From contig ML679961.1 of the NCBI GenBank assembly GCA_007922225.1, forward strand, positions 67,779,075 through 67,843,074: a stretch of DNA of 64,000 nucleotides, given 5' to 3'. The position numbers were made by a program, and so were the translations under genes. Of this stretch, positions 11,610 through 24,000 are shown piece after piece. The stretch's first letter is position 1. Each line of letters opens with the position of its first letter. Below the pieces are notes generated by a model. The model worked only from the letters and a program-made list of their open reading frames with translations, did not search any database and was not told the origin of the DNA. The stretch comes from Emydura subglobosa. Lineage: Eukaryota > Chordata > Testudines > Chelidae.

Positions 11610-12875
11610 ATGAGTTCCACCAGCATTCTGGGTGCACTTCTAGAGTAGCTTGTTTTTTGCAGTTCTGTCACACTTGTGGAGTTTCTCACGCTGTACACAT
11701 GGCAACAAATTATAGAGCAAATCCATCTAACCTCTTTAGGGTTCCAGATTCTTTCGTGGTTGCTTATTTTTATTCTTCCCTCTAGAAAAGCAGGTAACTA
11801 CTGCTAAAATTAGGCTCTTAAACATTTCAACCGAGGAACTCCTGCTGCCTCATTAGGCCTAACAGCTTGTTTAATAGGAGCGAGAAACTCAGGTGGCTGT
11901 TTCCCTCTACAATCCCAGCAAAACCTACTGAGATTCCTAGCTTCCTTAACCATGAATTTAACCCTTTTTTCCTGGTATGGTATGGAGTTTATCTGCACAC
12001 ATGCCATTATACTTTCCATGCTTATGGAAGGCCCAACAATAGACTCCATTCTTACATCCAGCTGAATAACAGTTCCCTCACCTATAATGAGTTGATGAAC
12101 AGACATAAAAGGACGGCCCTCGACCCAGATTTTGCAGAGGAGTATTCTGTGCAGCCACCCTCTTGATTTATTTGTTTAGAAGTCTGAAAATGACCAACAG
12201 GCAGTAGACACCAGAGAGGGGTGTTAAACCAGCATGAAGAGAAAATGGCTGTTAGTATTGAAACTACTCATGGTGCTGCTCTCTACACACATTTGAAATG
12301 AAAACTTATCCATGGTAAGGGAAAAACCAAATAGTTATGAGCTTTAGAAAAATTCCAGTGTGTGTACTGTTAAGAGAGTTAACGTAATGAGGGGAGTTAC
12401 AGGGCAAACTGAAGTCCTGCTGAATGACTGTGCAAAACGGAAGCTATCTGTATAAAATTAATTACATTTACTTCAAACAACAACCTGCACTGAAAGGAAT
12501 CTCAGAACCATTATAAATTTATCAACACTGCAAGCAATAGTCTAGCTAGAGGATGAAACCAAATTATGGGGTGGTAAAGTGTTGCTGAATTTTCTGTGGT
12601 CAAGCCCCACTTTCCTGTCTCCACATTATAAGAGCAATGGAAATGAGAAAAAGAGAGGTGACCCAGCATCCAGGGCTGAGAGATATAGAGACGTGACTAT
12701 TACCCACAGTACTGTTTACCATGTTCCTTGATAAGGCAGTTATATTATGTCCGGGTCAGATTGCTCAAGGAGATTCTGCGCCTAACTTTAGTACCCAAGT
12801 GAAATCACCCCTAGTACCTGGGGATATTTCTTTCATGTTCGATTTATATTGTTCCCAACATTCTAGTTACCATCC
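11610..12875. other. Intergenic, unassigned
   Basis: About 300 nt are open on both strands (11810-12166) without recognised protein motifs. Possibly an unrecognised old repeat. Confidence 0.4.
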
Positions 12876-12879
12876 ATAT

Positions 12880-13690
12880 AGGATTCTCAGGATTCCAGTA
12901 AGATTTCTACATCCTCCATTCTCCACTGGTGTTGATGACACCACCATTCTCCTTGTCTCACAGTCTAGATATCTGAGGATCATCTTTACCTCTTCCCTCT
13001 CCTACTCTCCATACATCCGTGCTTTGTCCAAATCTCACCATTTCTTCCTCCACAACATTTCAGGAATCTGATTCTTTTTCTCTGTCCTGACAATGAGAAC
13101 ACTTCTCCTTGCCTTGATCATCTTCCACTTTGATTACTGCAAGTTCGTCCAATGAAGCTTCCACCCCACATTGCCCCCAGTCCATTCAAAATACAACCAC
13201 TAAAATAATTTCATTTGCCCACCATGCTACTCCTGTATTGGCTCCTCTCTGATCTGCGGATCAAATTTAAATGTCTTCTGATCATTTCGTAGATCCACTT
13301 TCAGCTACCACTCAGGCTACATTTTGAATCTCTTCCCCTATCATATCCCTCCTATCCCTCTGCTTGTCATATGATGTCAGCCTTAATAATGCTTCATTCA
13401 TCTCCTTCATCCATCCCTGACTCCATGTCTTTTCCCACAAGGCTTCCTATGCATGGAATGCCCTGCTTGACACCAACCCCCTCCCCATTTGTGTCTCTCC
13501 TAAAAAGACCCACTTCTTCCATGTCACCTACAGAAGCAAGTTAATCATTACAATTGTAAACAAAAGACAAACAACCCTCTCTGTCTTCTTCATTTCTGTC
13601 TTTTATACTGTCAGTCCTTCAGACAAGGGACTGTCTCACCGTTTGTCTTGTATGTAACTGAGCACATTGTTACAATGAAACAAAATAATG
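12880..13690 (+). pseudogene. L2-like LINE remnant (reverse transcriptase C-terminal part)
   Basis: Frame near 12916-13071 gives a decayed pattern of the L2 type (LRIIFTSSLSYSPYIRALSK, FFLHNIS). Further on TTGATTACTGCAAG, CTACTCCTGTATTGGCTCCT and CCTTCAGACAAGGGACTGTC fit the downstream and 3' region. Full of stops. Confidence 0.6.
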
Positions 13691-14204
13691 GACAATAATA
13701 ATAGTCTCCAGAATCCTAAGTAATATCATCTCAGTATAGGACATTCAAACAATAATAATCCAGTGAACTAGCATTTCCTGGCTGTTACTGACCAGTTAGA
13801 TTATGGGCGTGAGAAACTGAAAGCTGGGAATTGCACAGACATAAAGGGGTCAGCAGATTTCTTGTATCTTTCTTGCTATAGCCTGCAAAGTGTTCTGTTA
13901 ACATTTTGCAATAAGCTCAGCGGCTCAGTTTTTTGGGGTGGGTGTATGAACGCACCACTTCCTGTGGTGGCCGTTGTGCTTCCTGTTTTCTCAAGACTGA
14001 TGGAGACAAGCTGGCGGGGCTGCTGATTTTGAAACACGGCAGCTGCATGATTGTCTTGTGAGAGCTGGGAATGAATTACCCCTCCCCCCATCCTTATAAA
14101 AATCCCAAATCTTTCCAAAGTTGGAACTCTACCTCTCTAAGGCTGGGGGCTACCTGGTTATGCATTAAAGTTGGAGGTGGAGAATGTCTGCCAACCTCAA
14201 GCAT

Positions 14205-14445
14205 TCAAAAATCGCATGTCAGACCTCAAAAGATCATAAGGTTGACTTACAAATCATGAGATTTAAAAAAATAATTTCGGGTTTAATTTTATTTGTCTCC
14301 TGGTTTTTGCATAGGCTGCATAGGTTGCATATGAGTCATGTGTTCAAGCTTTTATTCGCAACCGTGAGAGGTAGAAACTTTTTTTTAATAAGAAAAACAC
14401 CAAATATCATGAACTCAAGATAAAATAATGAGTGTGGCAACATTG
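14205..14445 (-). repeat. Interspersed repeat, copy 2 of 3 (inverted)
   Basis: Reverse-complement counterpart of 2125-2405: AAATCATGAGATTTAAAAAA, ATGAGTCATGTGTTCAAG, AAGAAAAACACCAAATATCA and AATGAGTGTGGCAACATT. Confidence 0.6.
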
Positions 14446-14954
14446 GATATGGGGGTGGTACATTCTGATACATTCTCTTGACCAGTGATTGGCTTGTCTG
14501 CTAAAGAGCATGAGGCCGTTAATACAAATCTGCATTTAAAAACAACTTTGGTAGAAAGCTCATTATATTGTGGTGTCCAACACAAACACAGCCTAGAAAA
14601 TGTACAGTGAGACACAGTACACATTTGTTAGTTTGTTCGTAAAGAGGGGAACTACCCTGTACTCCAATCCACTAGAATTGTCCAGAAAAAAAACATTGTT
14701 TCTTGGGTTCAAGGATAAAAGATGTGCACTTGTCTTGCTGCCACTCTCTCTATTGATTACAATTAAAGCTTTAGTACACGAGATACTTTTCTTGTTCCTT
14801 TACAGTGGACTCCCATGTATTTGCAATCGATAAGGCTGCCCTGTGACAGAAGCCCTCAAAACCAAAATGAACATTTGGGTCAAATGTGTGCATGAAAGAA
14901 GAGAGGGAAGAAACAATTGTACTCAATCTGTACACCCAACTCCTGCGACATCCT

Positions 14955-15232
14955 CATGGCCTTGTCTAGATTAGGATTTAGAAATGTGATGTTAGCACTT
15001 GTTAGCTAACAGTAGCTCAGGCTGAGTTCATACCTACAGGCAATGTGGGATTATACTCAAGTGGTTAGTGTAAAATGCTGCAGCCACAGTGCTATTTTTA
15101 GGTGCCTACTCAAGTAGAGCTAGCGTTTGTATGTCTACCTGAGCTGGGAATTACATCTCCCCACTGCTGTATAGCTATATTGTAACTCAGCCACTTTGCA
15201 CGTGTTAAAGGCAGTCTGCACTAGATTTTTCA
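14955..15232. mobile_element. MITE (AGCTAGCT family)
   Basis: From GGCCTTGTCTAGATTAGG to CAGTCTGCACTAGA. The interior has TGCTATTTTTAGGTGCCTAC and GTATGTCTACCTGAGCTGGG, words common to this family. Lies next to the hAT element at 15268. Confidence 0.55.
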
Positions 15233-15267
15233 AAAAAACTAACATCATACCTTTTAATCCTATATTA

Positions 15268-15677
15268 CAGTGGCTCTCAACATTTCCAAATTACTGTATC
15301 CCTTTCAGTTTGATTTGTCTTGCATACTCCAAGTTTGACCTCATGTAAAAACTACTACTTGCTTACAAAATCAGACATAAAAATACAAAAGTGTCACAAC
15401 ACACTGCTCCTGAAAAATTGCTTTCTTTCTCCTTTTTACCATATAATTATAAAATAAGTCAATTGGAATATAAATATTATACTTGCATTTGAGTGTAACA
15501 CTTTAACCTATTTTTCACTTGTGAGCCTTGTCATTCTGGGAGGCAGTGAAGCGACAGCAACAATTAAGTTTTTATTCACATTGAGTCTATTCCTGTAACC
15601 TGTTGTAAGACTAGGCAAATATTGTATCTAGATGAGTTGATGTACCCCTTGGAAGACCTCTGCGTTGAGAACCACTG
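15268..15677 (-). mobile_element. Non-autonomous hAT transposon with 8-bp target duplication
   Basis: Flanked on both sides by CTATATTA (15260-15267 and 15678-15685). Ends are CAGTGGCTCTCAAC and GTTGAGAACCACTG, 14-bp inverted repeats with one mismatch. The interior resembles a repeat common in turtle genomes (TACCCC...GGAAGACCTCTGCG, ATATAATTATAAAATAAGTC). 410 bp, no transposase. The intact 8-bp duplication is the hAT hallmark. Strand is given by the usual consensus orientation. Confidence 0.9.
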
Positions 15678-15939
15678 CTATATTACACAAGGCCCAAGCT
15701 CACAACCAACTCCACAGTGTCATACTCAGAGACCAATAGTCAGTACTGCTGGGCCCACAACCAGATCTAGAGGCACCATGAGGCCTGTGGCCAGTTCCAG
15801 AGCTTAGGAGGCACCACCAGGTCTGCAGCCAGTTGTACTGGCATCTCTTGGTTCACTCATGTTCCCAATAATATTTTTTTACTGTGTGTGTAAAGAATGT
15901 TGCCCAAGCCTAAATGTAAAATTATGAATGCAGCCTCTC

Positions 15940-16170
15940 CTGCATTCCCCCCACTTTGAGTGCAGACTCTTCTGTGCCCATTCCCTCCCTTTTCCTCGGC
16001 CCCTACCTTCAGTCCGTCTACCTGTCTTTCACTCATTCTCTCCACTTCATCCCTCTCTCCTGCCTCACTCTTCCTCCTCATTCAATACCCCACATCCATG
16101 ATCACATTCTCTCCAACACTAAGTCTCTCCCTTTCCCCATCCCCCTGTTCTCGCTTGCTCTTTCACTGTG
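15940..16170 (+). repeat. Pyrimidine-rich low-complexity tract
   Basis: CT-rich (CCCATTCCCTCCCTTTTCCT, CATCCCTCTCTCCTGCCTCA). No repeated unit visible. Its apparent reading frames are a composition effect. Confidence 0.65.
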
Positions 16171-16171
16171 C

Positions 16172-16350
16172 AGTCCGGTCTAGACTAGGTTTAAGATTGT
16201 GTTCTCGAAACACCACTTAATACCTAGTGTAGGTGCAGTTTAGCACCTTTAAAACCAGGTTAATTGACTGGGGTCAATCCAAGGTTTCCATCTAGAGTCA
16301 ACTGATCAGCTAACCTGGTTTTAAAAGTGTTAAATTGATCCTAAGTAATG
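16172..16350. mobile_element. Degraded MITE
   Basis: Starts GGTCTAGACTAGG. AACCAGGTTAATTGA and TTAGCTGATC-like blocks mirror CTAACCTGGTTTTAAAAGTG. AT-rich inverted repeat without coding capacity. Confidence 0.5.
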
Positions 16351-18405
16351 TTTCAAATGGGGTTTGCTACCCAATATTATCAAAATGATTTTTTTTTTTT
16401 ATTTATTTTTTTTAACTTACTCTAGGCAAGGACTGTGTGTGTAAAAGAAAGAGAAGAAAGGAAGGGAGGAACAGGGAGTCCCAAATCGCTCTTCCTTCTG
16501 GTTGGAAGAAGCAGCAGTGAAGGAGAGTTGTGAGGCTCTTTTTCTTCTCACCCCGGTTGTGCTCCCTCTCGGGTCCAGCCCAAGATAGGATAAGAGCCTG
16601 CTACTTCCATCCACTACTCCTTGGTCCTATGGTAGGGTCTTGTGCATGAGGTGCTGATGTTCCTATATTCAATCCTGCTGATGACATGGTGTCCATATGT
16701 ATGTTGCTTGGAATACATTTAACATGACAGTGGGATGCTCCTTCTATTTCCCACTATCAGAGGAAGATACAGCATAGGCACCAGCTTGTACAAAGTCAGT
16801 CTGGACCGTAGGCTATATACCCATTTTCAAAAATGTTCCCAAATACTTGCATGTCAACTCCTACTGCCCACCCCTCACTCTCCTACGTCCTGCTCCTCCC
16901 TCACCTTCTGTTATAAAATCTTTGACTGCTATTAATGTGGCTGAATGTCCATTTGATTTCTGAACTGGTATCATGGGTTTCTCCTGACCCTTTACACAGG
17001 GAAGTGAATATGAAAGAGAAGCTTTGGCTTCCTTTCTCTGCATTGCATTTGTTTCACTTTCTCCTCGCTTACTGAGACGGCCAGAGGCTGCCTGCAGATG
17101 AAGGTCCCTGAGCTACCATCTCATGTGATGAAGACTTCAGATCCATAAAGAAAAGTGCAGGAAATAAGTCTGTTAGATAAAGTTGCAATGATAGAGTTTC
17201 CCAGGGAACTTTTGCTTTAACAAATGCACGACAGTGCACGCAAAGGTTGTATTTGTGAGAAAAGGGTACAGGGCTGGGATGGGCAAGAGACACAGACCAA
17301 ATTATTTAGGTACACAGGGACTCATTCCCATTTACACTAGGGCTACTTAACACTGTTTCTGAGTAGCATAAAGGGGCTTGATAGGAAATGAAAATCAGTC
17401 CTTGTCTGTGTGCCTGACAAGGGTAAACTTTACTGGGGCCTGAAGGCACTGGGGGGCCTGGCCCAGGCTGCAACCCCCATGAGTATGTGTGTGGGAGGGG
17501 GCCTATGTTACAAGTTTGTACTGGGCCTGAAAAAATTATGCTTGGGCCCTGCTGCCTGACTCATTCTGTTTGTTTCTCTTGCCCATCCCAGCCAAGGCAT
17601 GCAAACAGGGGACTGATTCTCATTTACATTCAGGAGCAGTGTAAAGTGGCCTTAGTGTAAATGAGAATCAGACCCACAATTTCCATATCTGGAATAAAAC
17701 AGAAAGTCTGTGCAGAAGACAAGAGTTGGATGAAACCAGTGAGAGCTGCTCTGGTGTAAGCTGTAAAACAATAATATTGCTTCTTTAAAACAGGTTCCCT
17801 CCTTATTTCACTATCATTCTGACTGTGCATGCTTCTCTTCTGACCAAAACTGAGACTGGCAGAGGACAAGAAATTTGCTGCCAATATTTTAAAAAGGGGC
17901 TCCCACAAACTATTTCCTCTTAGCCTGTGATAAATCTCTTGTATCACCTTATACCAGAGGCTTGTGTGTGCTGCAGACAAGTAATGTTAGGGACAGTGAA
18001 ATCTGTTCATTTGCTTTCCTACTCAAATGCTTTTTTATAACCAGAACTAAAAAGTGAAGTAGCATAATTTAGCACCAAACTGATGCAAAGTACATTTGTT
18101 GGCAATATTTGTAAGTCGGTACTGAAACATAAACAGAGGGTATAGGAAAGAAAAATGTTTCACTTGTGTAATTTGAATGTGCTGGACCTGAGTCCAATCC
18201 TCAGTAAATATTTTTTAAAATACCGACCATTTGGTGCAACCTAATCATTACAAAGAAAATACATCTGTTATCCAAAATAATTGTTCTGAGCCCTAAGGAT
18301 CTATTATTTCTGGCCAGGATGATTTATCAGTATCCAGAGAGGGAATGAGTCTGTCAGAGGAAGAGGAAAAACAGCTACTCCCCTGCTCAGTAACCATGGG
18401 CTGGT
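16350..18405. other. Intergenic, nothing recognised
   Basis: Poly-T/A run near 16390-16415. The rest shows no gene or named repeat. Confidence 0.5.
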
Positions 18406-18406
18406 A

Positions 18407-18660
18407 TAAATGGAGAGTTGTTAGTGTGCAGCAAGCTGGGATGTAAATCTAGAGCACTCTAGCCTGCTGTGCACTACCTGGTAATGTGGACCTTCCTACT
18501 ATATGTTAACATTTCTGTAGTGTGCTGTGAAGCAGTAGATCGAAGCACACTATGGAACGTATAGTGCACAGCAGCAGGATCTACACAGCCAGTTAATGTG
18601 CAGTAAGCTAGTGCATTGTAGATTTACACCCCAACTTGCTGCACACTAACTCTCCATTTA
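18407..18660. repeat. Long palindromic MITE
   Basis: About 254 bp with imperfect inverted arms of roughly 45 bp: left TAAATGGAGAGTTGTTAGTG at 18407, right ending CACTAACTCTCCATTTA at 18660. GTGCAGCAAG and TGTAAATCTA recur in mirror position. The right end touches the DIRS terminus. No coding capacity; folds back on itself. Confidence 0.75.
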
Positions 18661-19037
18661 GACAAATCCTATGTTCTTTTGGTCCATGTGGATCCCGCTC
18701 CTGGTGCATGCATGTGTTTGGAATCTTTGACCAGCAGTGTCTGTTGAGGCAGTGCTTGCATCTTGTCCATACTCGCACCTGTTGCCCAAAGAAATAGAAG
18801 AGGTGCAACCCCAATTGTCACTCAGTTCCAAAAACTGATCCAGAATCCCAGAGGAGGAAAGAACACCAAAGTCGTGCAGAAGGAAGGAGGTTAATTGGAT
18901 CCACATGAACAAAACATCTAAAAGAACCAGTTACTGCATAGGTGAGTAGCCATTTTCACCTCAAGTATTTGTCTATGTGGATCCCAGTCATGGGGACTAG
19001 CTAGCAGTTTCTAACCATTAGGGGAACCAGAGGAATT

Positions 19038-19640
19038 CTAGCTAAAGAGATTGTAGGAATACTCTACTGAATTTGGCATTAGATCTAGCAGACAGGTCAG
19101 GGAGTAATGTGGTATAAATGTGTGCACAGAGCCCCATGTTGTAGCCCTACAAATATCTATTACAGGGACGTTTCCAAGGCATGCTGAGGAAGCAGCCATA
19201 GTCCTGGTGGAATGTGCTCTGATTCCCATAGGAAGGACCTATGGTATGGTATAACAAACAGTCTTTCACAGGTATGAACTGATCACCCATCAGGTCATTC
19301 CAAACTATATTAAGGTCCCAAGAGGGCAATGGCTTTCTAATAGGAAGGAAACCATGATCCAGCCCTTTGAGGAATTTACTGACTGTAAGATATAAGCCTG
19401 TAATGGGGGAATAATAGATTGATATTGCAGCTAAGTGAACTCTAAACAGAGCTGATGGTGAGACCCAACTGTTTCAGGTAAAGGATGTCCAGGTTCTTGG
19501 GAACTACAGCCTGCGTGGGGGTAAGGCCTTGCTGTGAAGCCCATATAGAAAATTGTTTCCACTTCTTTTTGTAGAAATACCAAGTGGATGGCTTCCTGCT
19601 ATCTGTGCTATGATACCTCCATAGGCCACAGAGCATCTTA
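19038..19640 (-). pseudogene. DIRS tyrosine recombinase (YR) remnant
   Basis: Minus-strand reading 19442-19636 has the N-terminal core-binding pattern STWYFYKKKWKQFSIWASQQ, and 19038-19229 has the catalytic C-terminal block RAHSTRTMAASSACLG followed by DICRATTW. The His-x-x-Arg pair of tyrosine recombinases (HSTR, near 19210-19222) is still present. Stops separate the two parts. Confidence 0.8.
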
Positions 19641-20229
19641 TATCAATGATGCTGTCAGCCAACATTCAAGCTGTCAGGTGCAGTGATCTGAGGCTGAGGT
19701 GAAGGATATGTCCTTTGTTCTGTGAAAGCAGATCTGGAATGTCTGGTAGTGGTACTGTGGTTGTACATACAGGGATTGAAATTCTGTCAGCCAGAAGCAT
19801 CTCAGCCAGGATGGTGTTGAGAATAAAACAATAGCTGCATCTTGACTGATCATTCTTGTGGACTCTTTAGATTAAGGGAATGGGTGGAGAAGCCTATAGG
19901 AGATCTTCTGTCCACAGTAGAAAGGTATCTAGGAGAGATCTCCGGCTTGTGCCCCCAGAGCAGAACAGTGGGCATTTGCTGTTGCTGTTTGTTGCAAACA
20001 GGTGTATTTGGAGAAATCCCAGTGTGTGGAAGAGAAGAAGCTTCAGAAGAGTCTTTCAGTCCCTGCTGAATAGCTCTGCTGAGGAAGTCCATTAAGTCAT
20101 TGCTTACTCCAGAAAGGGAAGGGTTGTTGGCATTACTTGGTGTGGTATGAACCAGACCCAGAACCTGATTGTTCTTGACATGGAGGGAAAGAGCATGCCC
20201 AGTTCATGTTAATATAGCGTATTGCTGTG

Positions 20230-20925
20230 GTGTGATCTGTCAGGATCCGGGGAGTCGCAATCCTGAGAAGAGATAGGAATGCTTTGCAGCCTTGACATAT
20301 CACTCTAAAATGTTTATGTGCAGAGTGGACTCCTGCACTGCCCTTAGGTCTTGAGTCTGCAAGTGGCTGAGATAGCTCCCCATCCTAAGATGGAAGCATC
20401 TGCTATTAATGTCACTGAAGGAGAGTGGATACTTAATGGTACTTCTCTGCAGACCATGATTGGGACTGCCCACCAGTAAAGGAAAGACAGCACATTTAAA
20501 AGGAGAATGGCCCTGAGTTCCACAGGATGCATGTTAGGTTCATATACTGGCTTCAAACATCCTTGCAGATGGTGCAGATGAAGTCTGGCAAATGGCATCA
20601 TGTACACGCAGAAAGCTATGTAGCCCAATAGTCTCAGACAAGTCCTTCTTGTTGTAATAAGGTTTTTGTGCAGAGAAGATATCTGTTATTTGTGTGATTT
20701 AGTGTGGCCCCTGTACATTCCAGTGATTGCATTACAATTAGGCTTGACTTGGCATAATTTACTATTGACCAAGGGATTGAAATAGATTGAGTATAATGTT
20801 CTGTGCATTGGAAATACTCTGGGGAAATTCCCTGTGACAAGCCAGGCATCCTGATATGGATACATATGAATGCCTTGACATCAGAGGTAGGCTGCCACTA
20901 CTGCCAGACATTTTGTGAAGACTCT
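20230..20925 (-). pseudogene. DIRS reverse transcriptase / RNase H remnant
   Basis: The minus-strand reading includes the palm region with YPYQDAWL at 20840-20869, where the family has a Y.DDWL-like catalytic box, so one Asp is changed. Then come NYAKSSLI and GATLNH, a thumb segment (FARLHLHHLQGCLKPVY), and an RNase H start (VTLIADASILGWGA). Order and spacing match DIRS. Frameshifted in several places. Confidence 0.8.
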
Positions 20926-21257
20926 CTGGGTCTACATGGTAAAAAACAAACAAAAAACAACCCCCACCCCACCTCCCAAAAAAACAAACCAGCAGCAATG
21001 AGCTCCAGAAGCTGGGTCTACAGACTTGGGCTCATGGGGCTTGTGCTATGGAACTAATAATAGCCATGTAGACATTCTGGCTTGGGCTGGAGCTCAGGGT
21101 ATGAAGCCTGGGGAGGCAAGTGGGTTTCAGAGCCCAAACTCCTGCCTGAGCCCAAACATCTACATTGCTATTTTTAGCACTCTGGCACAAGCCCAAGTCT
21201 GTAGACCTAGCTCTCAGACTCACTGCTATATTTTGGGGGTTTTTTTGGCCATGTTGA
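20925..21257. mobile_element. MITE with TCTAC-type ends, nested at the DIRS/Gypsy junction
   Basis: Starts GGTCTACATGG and contains arms reading GGGTCTACAGACTTGGGCT and GCCCAAGTCTGTAGACCTAG. A poly-A/C-rich insert lies near 20942-20990. A related copy is at 35470-35600 (shared GAGCCC.A.TCTACACTGCTATTTTTAGC). Probably a non-autonomous PIF/Harbinger-type element. Confidence 0.6.
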
Positions 21258-21258
21258 C

Positions 21259-22215
21259 TGTCATGACTGGGTCGTGGGCAGTCTGACCTAGTGGCTGGAG
21301 CAGGAGTTGGGAGTCAAGCTGGCTCAGATACCAGGAGGTCATAGTCCAATGCAAGCCAGAGGGCAAAACTAAGAGTCAAGTATCAGGCAACTAGCACAGG
21401 AGCAGGTATTGCAGAAGAGACATCCCTATGCAGGGAGAACCCATATGGATAACTGCTTGGGCCTGTGCTTGGGTTAAGTAAGAGCTAGGAACCAGTAAGG
21501 TCCTCCAGAGTTCCACCAATCAGATTCCCAGACTAGAGTCTTTGTCAGAGTTCAGTTTCTATTCTGGCAACTGATTAACAAGTCACTCGGTGGCAGGTTG
21601 GTCTTATCTAGCTCCTAAGAACACTGTGGACCAGCGTTCAAGAGCCATGGTCCCTGATTGCAGCCTCCTCTCCCTCAGGGTTTTTTGGGGTGATTCCTAC
21701 AGATCACTTGCCCAAATGTGGGACCATCTATATTTTACGCAGGAGCCCAGATATGTTGTTCAGGACCATACACCTTCCAGTCAATAAGAAACAGAGACTG
21801 CCATGTTTACATTTAGAGTTCAGGATCTTGTGAACCACGTATTCCTTGTGGCCCTGTACCGGTGAAGGAGGTGGCTGGGTCTTGTGAGGGAAAAGGTCTT
21901 CTATGAAGGGTTTCAAAAGAGAGACTAAGTGGGTGAGGTAATATCTTTTGTTGGACCAACGTCTACATGAAACACTGGATGAATCATCAGAGAGCAGGGT
22001 AATTGGAGTTCAAAAGTGACTGGATTAACCTGTTACAAGATCTTAAAAGGGCTAAGGAACTGAAAGACCAACTTGTGAGCAAATCTGTCTGTGCAGAGAT
22101 GCTCTGTGGAGAGCCATACCTTTTGTCCCAGTGCATAGGGGCCTTGCTGTCAATGCTGGTCTGTATGCTGCTTATAGTGTGCTGCTGTCTTTTCCAGGTG
22201 CTTCTTCACTTCTTT
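21259..22215 (-). mobile_element. Ty3/Gypsy chromodomain retrotransposon 3' fragment
   Basis: Minus strand, in order: integrase C-terminal region (about 22215-21970; GQKVWLSTEHL and LSPFKI, then NPVTFELQLP), a chromodomain-like segment (21728-21916; EYVVHKILNSK), then a probable 3' LTR (about 21701-21259, starting TGTAGGAA and ending ATGACA on the minus strand). One stop lies inside the integrase part and a foreign 41-bp block at 21923-21963 separates it from the chromodomain. The 5' part of the element is absent. Lies inside the DIRS element. Confidence 0.75.
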
Positions 22216-22229
22216 CTGGGCCCAAAATA

Positions 22230-24000
22230 AACAGATCTTTCCAAAGACCACATCAAAAGAAAAGGACCCAGAAAAATTGAACCTTCTTGGCAGGAAGGCC
22301 TACTCCTCAGCCATACGCCAGATGCACATTGCCAACTACTAGGCCCTATTGGCAAATATGACTTTCTGATATTTGACAATGTCCCCATTATTGGAGAAAC
22401 TGCCTCAAGATGCCAAGTTGGGTCTGAATAAAAATATTTGAAGCTCTGCTGGGACACTTGACACCTCCTCTTTGGAGGTTGAAGGGATGGATGTTGCAAA
22501 GAGTTCTAAGATACTTTTATTAACAGGCATGGCTTTTCTGCACCATTGCGTGGGCTGTAGGATATCGAATCCCTGTGAGTTTTGTGAAGCTCTGTGTCCA
22601 GAGTTTCAGCACTTCTACAAAGCAGATCCTAGAACAACTTACAATTATCTGGAAGAGATACTGGATCAGGGTGACAGCCTCATCCAGGGAGGAGGACAAA
22701 TATAGAGGAGCTGATGGATGGTTTGAATTCACCTGTGGTTCCTCCTGACCTTCCTCTTCTTCTTGTGCCCCTTGCTGGTCATACCTAGTCAGTCTGTTTG
22801 TTGATGTCACTGTGAAGGGGATCTATGTGGCCTTTAAGGAGGTGTAGTTGAGTAGCAGTTCCTATTAGGTTTTGTAGGGAATCCTCACATTGACAACAGG
22901 GCCACAGTCTTAATCCGGAGGGAAAAGATTGGTGAGGAAAAGGACCCGAGGACGGAAGGTTTCAAGGATGTGTGTCTCTGTCATAAATTGGTAGAGGATT
23001 GGAAGAGGCAACACAGAGTGGCCATCAGACCCTATTTGAGATGGCCATGAGGGCAACCTGGTTGTTTTTGATCTTAATGCACTCTAGAAGGGCATACAAA
23101 ATGTGGTGCTCAGGGTGCTTCCCTGCTGGATTCTGAGAATGTTTCTGAGGAAGAATAGGTGATCAGTGGAGGTGACAATCTCCTTGCTGTCAGAGGAATA
23201 ATGGCACTTCCTTACTTCACAGGCTTGTTGTGTGGGTAAATGCATTAAAAGCTGTGAAGCTCTTTGAGATCTACTCATGAAAAGCACTGTAGAAGAGCTT
23301 GTTATTGTTTTATTATTATTGTGGAATGGAGATCATTTCAGTCTAGCCCTACAGGCAAGCTCAGTGCTGATATAGTGCAGGAGGTACACAGTACTGGAGA
23401 CTCCAGTGCCAAAGCCAAGACTGGAGATGATGGTGCCAATGGTACTGGTTGCTCTTTATTCAGTATAAAAGGCTCTGGCACTTGGGTGGAAGATACCTTG
23501 TACACATGGATGTCTCATACACTAAGACTAACTGTGCCAAAGGCTTTGGTGCCAAAGCAGTCAGTAATGAGGGGAGCAGTACTGGGGCTGCAAGGGTTTT
23601 GTGCTTGGACAACCTTTTGCAACTGGGCTCAACATCCCAGCTCCTAGGGGACTCTATGACTCCTCTTCTTTTTCCTCACAGGTTCAGAGGAGGAGGGACC
23701 AATGTTCTGGCCTATGTCTCAGTACTATAAGTTTATGAGCAGAGGAGAGTGAGGAAGAGGAGTAGCTACTGAGCGTGGCCTCGGGGGTCACAAGCTACTC
23801 TTAGGGACAATGGAAACCCTGTCCTCAGTACTAGTGACAGTGGACCATGGGGTTGCATCCCAGCTCACTGGAGCACTATGAGATGGTGACTCCCTTACTA
23901 AAGTGTTTTTGTTTGTTTATTTTGCTATGGAATCCCATTGTTCAGGGTCTGCAACAGCCTATTTAGATTGCTCAAGAAAAAAGAGCTTATGACTGCTTTG
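22230..24000 (-). pseudogene. Probable DIRS gag-like region remnant
   Basis: The minus strand has a stretch with an acidic linker and LSSSLDEAVTLIQ (near 22700-22740), similar in style to the DIRS gag of reptiles. A Ser/Pro-rich low-complexity part with recurring TGGTGCC/CAGTACT words lies at 23360-23830. No intact frame remains. Assignment rests mostly on position upstream of the reverse transcriptase. A small SINE/L2-like tail (about 23222-23330) is embedded. Confidence 0.45.
23222..23335 (+). repeat. SINE/L2-type tail inside the DIRS region
   Basis: GTGAAGCTCTTTGAGATCTA, CTCATGAAAAGCACTGTAGA and TTTTATTATTATTG are the GCTTTGAGAT..GAAAAGCGCTATA tail type. Confidence 0.65.

Noticed and set aside
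11810..12166. Both strands open for about 300 nt
   Set aside because: Neither translation matches a family; stop-poor DNA can give this on both strands.
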